A program made the position numbers and the translations under genes. The notes below the pieces were generated by a model. The model saw nothing but the letters and a program-made list of their open reading frames with translations, did no database searches and was not told the DNA's origin. A stretch of DNA of 8,320 nucleotides from an uncultured Oscillospiraceae bacterium (GTDB taxonomy: Bacteria > Bacillota > Clostridia > Oscillospirales > Oscillospiraceae): assembly GCA_910588045.1 (NCBI GenBank), contig CAJUPS010000121.1:1-8320 (forward strand), read 5' to 3'. Shown here piece by piece: positions 6,029-8,320 of the stretch (the first letter of the stretch is position 1; each line of letters opens with the position of its first letter).

Positions 6029-7024
6029 GTGGAACTGGAAACGACCATTTCTAAGAGCATCCGTACAGCGGATGACCGGGCGAACTATGACGCGGCCTGC
6101 AAACAGCTTCTGTCTGAAAAGATCATTCTGGCTTGGATCGTCAAGAGCTGCGTGGAGGAGTTTCGGGATTGCGATGTCAGGGACATAGCCTCCCGGTACA
6201 TTGAGGGGGAGCCCCAGGTATCTGAGGTCCCCGTCGCGCCGGACAAAACCAACGCGGCTACCGTCATTCACGGGATCGGCACTGAGAACGCCACCCAGAC
6301 GGAGGGGACGGTTACCTACGACATACGCTTTCTGGCATCCCTGCCGTCGTCCAACGGAAAGATGCGCATGATCTTAAATGTCGAGGGACAAAACGATTTC
6401 TACCCCGGCTATCCGATCATCAAGCGGGGCATATACTATTGCAGCCGGATGATTTCCGCCCAGTACGGGACGGAATTTGTTGCCGCAAACTACTCGGATA
6501 TTAAGAAAGTAGCGTCCATTTGGGTATGTATGCGCCCGCCCAAGGGCCGGGAGAACACCATTACCAGCTACTCCATCACCGAAAAGAACCTGATTGGTAC
6601 GGTGGAGGAGCCAGTCGAGAACTACGATTTGATGACCGCCGTGATGATTTGCCTGGGCGGGCCTGCCAGCAGGAACGAGCCCGATGTGCTTAGGCTGCTG
6701 GATGTGCTCTTCTCCTCGGAGACCGGGGCGGATGAAAAACGGCATATTTTGCGGCAGGATTTTGATATTCCAATGACGCAGACTTTGGAAAGGAGAGTAG
6801 ATGTCATGTGCAACCTGAGTAAAGGCGTGTGGGAAAAAGGTATGGAGGCTGGAATGGAGGCCGGCAGAAAAGAAGGCGCGGCGCAGACTATGCTCAATTC
6901 CATCAAAAACCTGATGGAGACTTTGGGCTTGACTATTGATCAGGCTATGTCGGCGCTGAAAGTGCCTGACGCAGACCAGCCCAAGTATTTGGAGGCGTTG
7001 AAGGGCCACACGCAGCCGAACTGA
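6029..7024 (+). CDS. Rpn-type PD-(D/E)XK nuclease (putative RpnL toxin)
   Basis: This 331-aa protein belongs to the PD-(D/E)XK nuclease family transposase group (Rpn, recombination-promoting nuclease; related to PDDEXK_2). The start is GTG 6029, 7 nt after AAGG in AAGAAGGTG. The catalytic core is visible: TYDIRF (97-101, Asp98) then ILNVEGQND (115-123, Glu119, Gln121), the D...ExQ form. FYPGYPIIKRGIYYCSRMIS (124-143) and the downstream NYSDIKKVASIWVCM block are typical of clostridial members. The C-terminal region from Met260 carries GMEA-GMEA-GRKE repeats and a helical tail. Characterised Rpn proteins are toxic DNA nucleases active in phage defence, and a separately translated C-terminal part inhibits them. 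The same architecture appears here. Full length and an intact site suggest it is functional. It sits between two paralogous genes, A and B. Confidence 0.88.
   Translation: MELETTISKSIRTADDRANYDAACKQLLSEKIILAWIVKSCVEEFRDCDVRDIASRYIEGEPQVSEVPVAPDKTNAATVIHGIGTENATQTEGTVTYDIRFLASLPSSNGKMRMILNVEGQNDFYPGYPIIKRGIYYCSRMISAQYGTEFVAANYSDIKKVASIWVCMRPPKGRENTITSYSITEKNLIGTVEEPVENYDLMTAVMICLGGPASRNEPDVLRLLDVLFSSETGADEKRHILRQDFDIPMTQTLERRVDVMCNLSKGVWEKGMEAGMEAGRKEGAAQTMLNSIKNLMETLGLTIDQAMSALKVPDADQPKYLEALKGHTQPN
6789..6795 (+). promoter_or_regulatory. internal ribosome binding site inside the nuclease gene
   Basis: AAAGGAG (6789-6795, continuing AGAG) lies 10 nt before in-frame ATG 6806. It is one of the best binding sites in this window, although it sits within coding sequence for LERRVDV. 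The closer ATG at 6801 is out of frame and stops after five codons. The site would allow separate translation of the C-terminal 72 residues. Confidence 0.6.
6806..7024 (+). CDS. putative intragenic RpnS-like antitoxin, 72 aa
   Basis: In-frame ATG 6806 (Met260 of the nuclease) with the AAAGGAG site upstream would yield a 72-aa protein. It starts MCNLSKGVWEKG, continues with the repeats GMEA, GMEA, GRKE, and ends in a helical tail (SIKNLMETLGLTIDQAMSALKV). In studied Rpn systems the small C-terminal product RpnS forms dimers and blocks the nuclease. It carries four-residue repeats of variable number. Both features are seen here, and a separate gene with the same beginning lies just downstream. 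Translation from this start is inferred, not shown. Confidence 0.6.
   Translation: MCNLSKGVWEKGMEAGMEAGRKEGAAQTMLNSIKNLMETLGLTIDQAMSALKVPDADQPKYLEALKGHTQPN
6839..6874 (+). repeat. three tandem 12-bp units coding four-residue repeats
   Basis: Units 6839-6850, 6851-6862 and 6863-6874 encode GMEA, GMEA and GRKE. The first two differ at only two bases and the third is diverged. Their position just after the internal ATG matches the variable repeats described for RpnS. The stand-alone copy at 7043 lacks them. Confidence 0.75.
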
Positions 7025-7042
7025 CAAGCAGAGGGACTAGAT

Positions 7043-7216
7043 ATGTGCAATTTCAGTAAAGGCGTGTGGGAAAAGGGGCAGTTTGACGGAGTTTTATCTT
7101 CCATCAAAAACCTGATGAAGAACACAGACTGGCCGATTGAGCAGGTTATGTCTATGTTAGGAGTGCCTGACACGGACCGGCCCAGGTATCTGGAATTATT
7201 GGCTAACAGCCACTGA
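7043..7216 (+). CDS. stand-alone duplicate of Rpn C-terminal domain, 57 aa
   Basis: ATG 7043 follows GAGGG (7031-7035) by 7 nt. The product starts MCNFSKGVWEKG and ends in a tail homologous to the nuclease C-terminus: SIKNLMKN, then IEQVMSMLGVPDTDRPRYLELL. At DNA level, 7043-7075 matches 6806-6838 at 29 of 33 bases, and 19 bases are identical between 7099-7117 and 6898-6916. The stretch with the GMEA repeats is replaced by a short QFDGVLS-type link. The gene is in the same frame as the nuclease and is separated from it by one TGA and 18 nt. It could be a dedicated RpnS-like antitoxin or immunity copy. Alternatively it is a decayed remnant of a second nuclease gene, but the intact start, binding site and frame argue for expression. 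Confidence 0.65.
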   Translation: MCNFSKGVWEKGQFDGVLSSIKNLMKNTDWPIEQVMSMLGVPDTDRPRYLELLANSH

Positions 7217-7259
7217 GACACTATGCTGCATCCAATCGTGCGGTAAATTGAGACAAAGA

Positions 7260-7293
7260 CCCGGCAGACGTTGAACGTCTGCCGGGCCTTTTT
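7260..7293 (+). terminator. intrinsic terminator after the nuclease unit
   Basis: CCCGGCAGACG (7260-7270) pairs perfectly with CGTCTGCCGGG (7276-7286) across a TTGAA loop. CC and five T follow (7289-7293). It ends the nuclease/small-gene unit. Because paralog B starts only 24 nt later, the terminator should also limit read-through into B. The 43 nt before it (7217-7259) show only a weak -10-like TAAATT (7243-7248). Confidence 0.9.
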
Positions 7294-7316
7294 GCGTCTG
7301 CAAGGAGGAAACGACA

Positions 7317-8222
7317 ATGGAGCTAAGACAAAAGTTTGCTGCGGTGGAGATCCAGTCGGATCACCGCATTACGGAAATAGACAGGGATTACTGTGAACAG
7401 CATCAAAAAGCCTACGAAACCGCTATCAGCAGTTTTCAAGAACTGGCGTTCTTCTGGGAAGATATGAACAAGGTTCAGCAGGAGCTGCTTGGCGGAAGTA
7501 ACGGCCCAATTTTCTGCGACTATCTGTCTTCCGATGATGGGCCGTTTATTTCGCAGGATATGATCGACCGTCATATCAATTCGCTGCACACTAATTTTAT
7601 TGAGAATTTGACCTTTTACTTTAACTCTTCCTACCGCGTCTCGGTAGATTCTTCGGAAATATCCCAGATGTTGATTCCGCAGGAGCCGGACGGGAGTTGG
7701 GGGAGCAGCCGCAAGGACCGCCGCAAGAAATATCGTGAGCAAATGCAGGCGCTGACGATTCGCTATCAGGATGTGGTGGATCAGATCATTCTCCAACTGG
7801 ACGGCCGCAGCTTTTCGGAGCAGGCGTTCTACGAGCTGTATAACAAATGCCATGATGCCGCATGGAACGTCAATACACAAAAACCGCAGTTTGAGTGCAG
7901 GAAAGACACCATCACCTTCAACGGCTGTTTCTGCCATGTGATTAGTTATCCTTTTAACGGCTGGGCGGTGCAGGAAACTATGAGGGACATCCTCTGGGGA
8001 TTGGCACATTTTGAAACAAACAGTTATTGCACGCTTCCTGCCGGTTTTTCCGCACTGCTGGGGCCGGGCAGCCAGCCCTTGAAAGAGCCTGTGGTGGAGT
8101 TCCCAACCTGCGAAAAGGTGAAACAGATGAAGCTGTTCAAAAACAACCGGGTGGATTTGAAATTCCATTCGCCGCAGTTCGCAGAGCAGTTTGTCAACAA
8201 GTATTTGGGCGCCGTCAGTTAA
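7317..8222 (+). CDS. hypothetical protein, paralog B, 301 aa
   Basis: ATG 7317 follows AAGGAGG (7302-7308) by 8 nt. It is a diverged paralog of the 300-aa protein at 5058-5960 and shares colinear blocks along its whole length: KFAAVE, HINSLHTNFI, GRSFSEQAFYEL, CHDAAW, LAHFET, CEKVKQMKLFKN, RVDLKF and FVNKYLG. Differences concentrate around residues 55-85 and 120-145. Here B has a basic SRKDRRKKYREQ stretch and lacks the WDGKWKQKYLVSKWWP segment of A. No catalytic motif is recognised, and DUF4942 likeness at the C-terminus is only a guess. It stands directly behind the terminator, so its promoter must lie in or before 7217-7300, or read-through occurs. Confidence 0.8.
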   Translation: MELRQKFAAVEIQSDHRITEIDRDYCEQHQKAYETAISSFQELAFFWEDMNKVQQELLGGSNGPIFCDYLSSDDGPFISQDMIDRHINSLHTNFIENLTFYFNSSYRVSVDSSEISQMLIPQEPDGSWGSSRKDRRKKYREQMQALTIRYQDVVDQIILQLDGRSFSEQAFYELYNKCHDAAWNVNTQKPQFECRKDTITFNGCFCHVISYPFNGWAVQETMRDILWGLAHFETNSYCTLPAGFSALLGPGSQPLKEPVVEFPTCEKVKQMKLFKNNRVDLKFHSPQFAEQFVNKYLGAVS

Positions 8223-8235
8223 GGGGGGTGACAAA

Positions 8236-8319
8236 ATGAAATATGAATACCATCCCGGGCCCTCCGATGTAATGCCGCAAAATAACTTACTCAAGAGGAG
8301 CGGGGAAACGGCTAAATAA
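8236..8319 (+). CDS. 27-aa ORF running into the right inverted repeat
   Basis: ATG 8236 follows GGGGGGTG (8223-8230) by 5 nt, directly after paralog B. The frame reads MKYEYHPGPSDV and then continues through the inverted repeat (VMPQNNLLKRSGETAK in part) to TAA 8317-8319. The binding site is good, so translation is likely. The last 17 codons lie in the repeat, so the gene may be a fragment whose natural 3' part was replaced at 8268. Family unknown. Confidence 0.4.
   Translation: MKYEYHPGPSDVMPQNNLLKRSGETAK
8268..8318 (-). repeat. right copy of 51-bp perfect terminal inverted repeat
   Basis: This is the exact reverse complement of 1-51. It ends two bases before the window end. It contains the 3' part of the 27-aa ORF. 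No recombinase gene or known insertion-sequence feature accompanies it inside the window. Confidence 0.95.
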
Positions 8320-8320
8320 A

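Noticed and set aside
6801..6818. ATG at 6801 closer to the internal SD than ATG 6806
   Set aside because: It is out of frame with the nuclease and stops after five codons, so 6806 is the useful start.
7323..8294. 323-codon open frame on the minus strand
   Set aside because: It lies antisense to paralog B, whose frame is confirmed by homology to paralog A. The antisense frame has no independent support.
1..8320. The inverted repeats as ends of a self-mobile transposon
   Set aside because: No DDE, HUH, serine or tyrosine recombinase is encoded inside. The nuclease carries the name transposase in databases but is an Rpn-type nuclease, not an insertion-sequence enzyme.
1..8320. CRISPR arrays, tRNA or rRNA genes
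   Set aside because: No spaced direct repeats and no tRNA- or rRNA-like stretches were seen on either strand by eye.

Overview
The window is a dense run of plus-strand genes on moderately GC-rich DNA. Strong AGGAGG-type ribosome binding sites and ATGA stop/start overlaps are common. Together with the recognisable families, this suggests a gut Clostridia genome (Oscillospiraceae/Ruminococcaceae type), and more exactly the accessory cargo of a conjugative or mobilizable element. No replication, conjugation, integrase or transposase gene of a complete element is present, so the host assignment and the element type are inference.

Layout. A 51-bp perfect inverted repeat closes both ends of the window (1-51 and 8268-8318). 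Region 39-3422 holds four large co-oriented genes: an unrecognised 259-aa protein, a PP-loop protein of the PAPS reductase/sulfurtransferase-like family, an unrecognised 295-aa protein, and a 281-aa protein with a C-terminal XF1762-type (Mom-like/GNAT-like) domain. Region 3459-4942 holds five small genes, among them a DarA-related antirestriction-like protein. Between and after them lie a possible leader peptide with a hairpin (4305-4343) and two strong hairpins (4944-5032). Region 5058-8222 holds two paralogous proteins of about 300 aa (A and B) that flank a PD-(D/E)XK nuclease of the Rpn type. A stand-alone 57-aa gene repeats the nuclease C-terminus, and an intrinsic terminator follows it. 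A 27-aa ORF at the right end runs into the terminal repeat.

How the genes may work together. The first half combines a PP-loop sulfurtransferase-like enzyme, a Mom-like domain and a DarA-like protein. That mix suggests DNA modification or protection from host restriction, but this is inference from families and not demonstrated. The second half contains the clearest candidate system. The Rpn-type nuclease has an intact D...ExQ site and a strong internal ribosome binding site followed by an in-frame ATG. It also carries four-residue repeats just after that ATG. This matches the published Rpn gene-within-gene toxin-antitoxin arrangement, in which a separately translated C-terminal RpnS blocks the full-length RpnL. 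Here the C-terminal module also occurs a second time as a separate gene, in the same frame and only one stop codon plus 18 nt downstream, but without the repeats.
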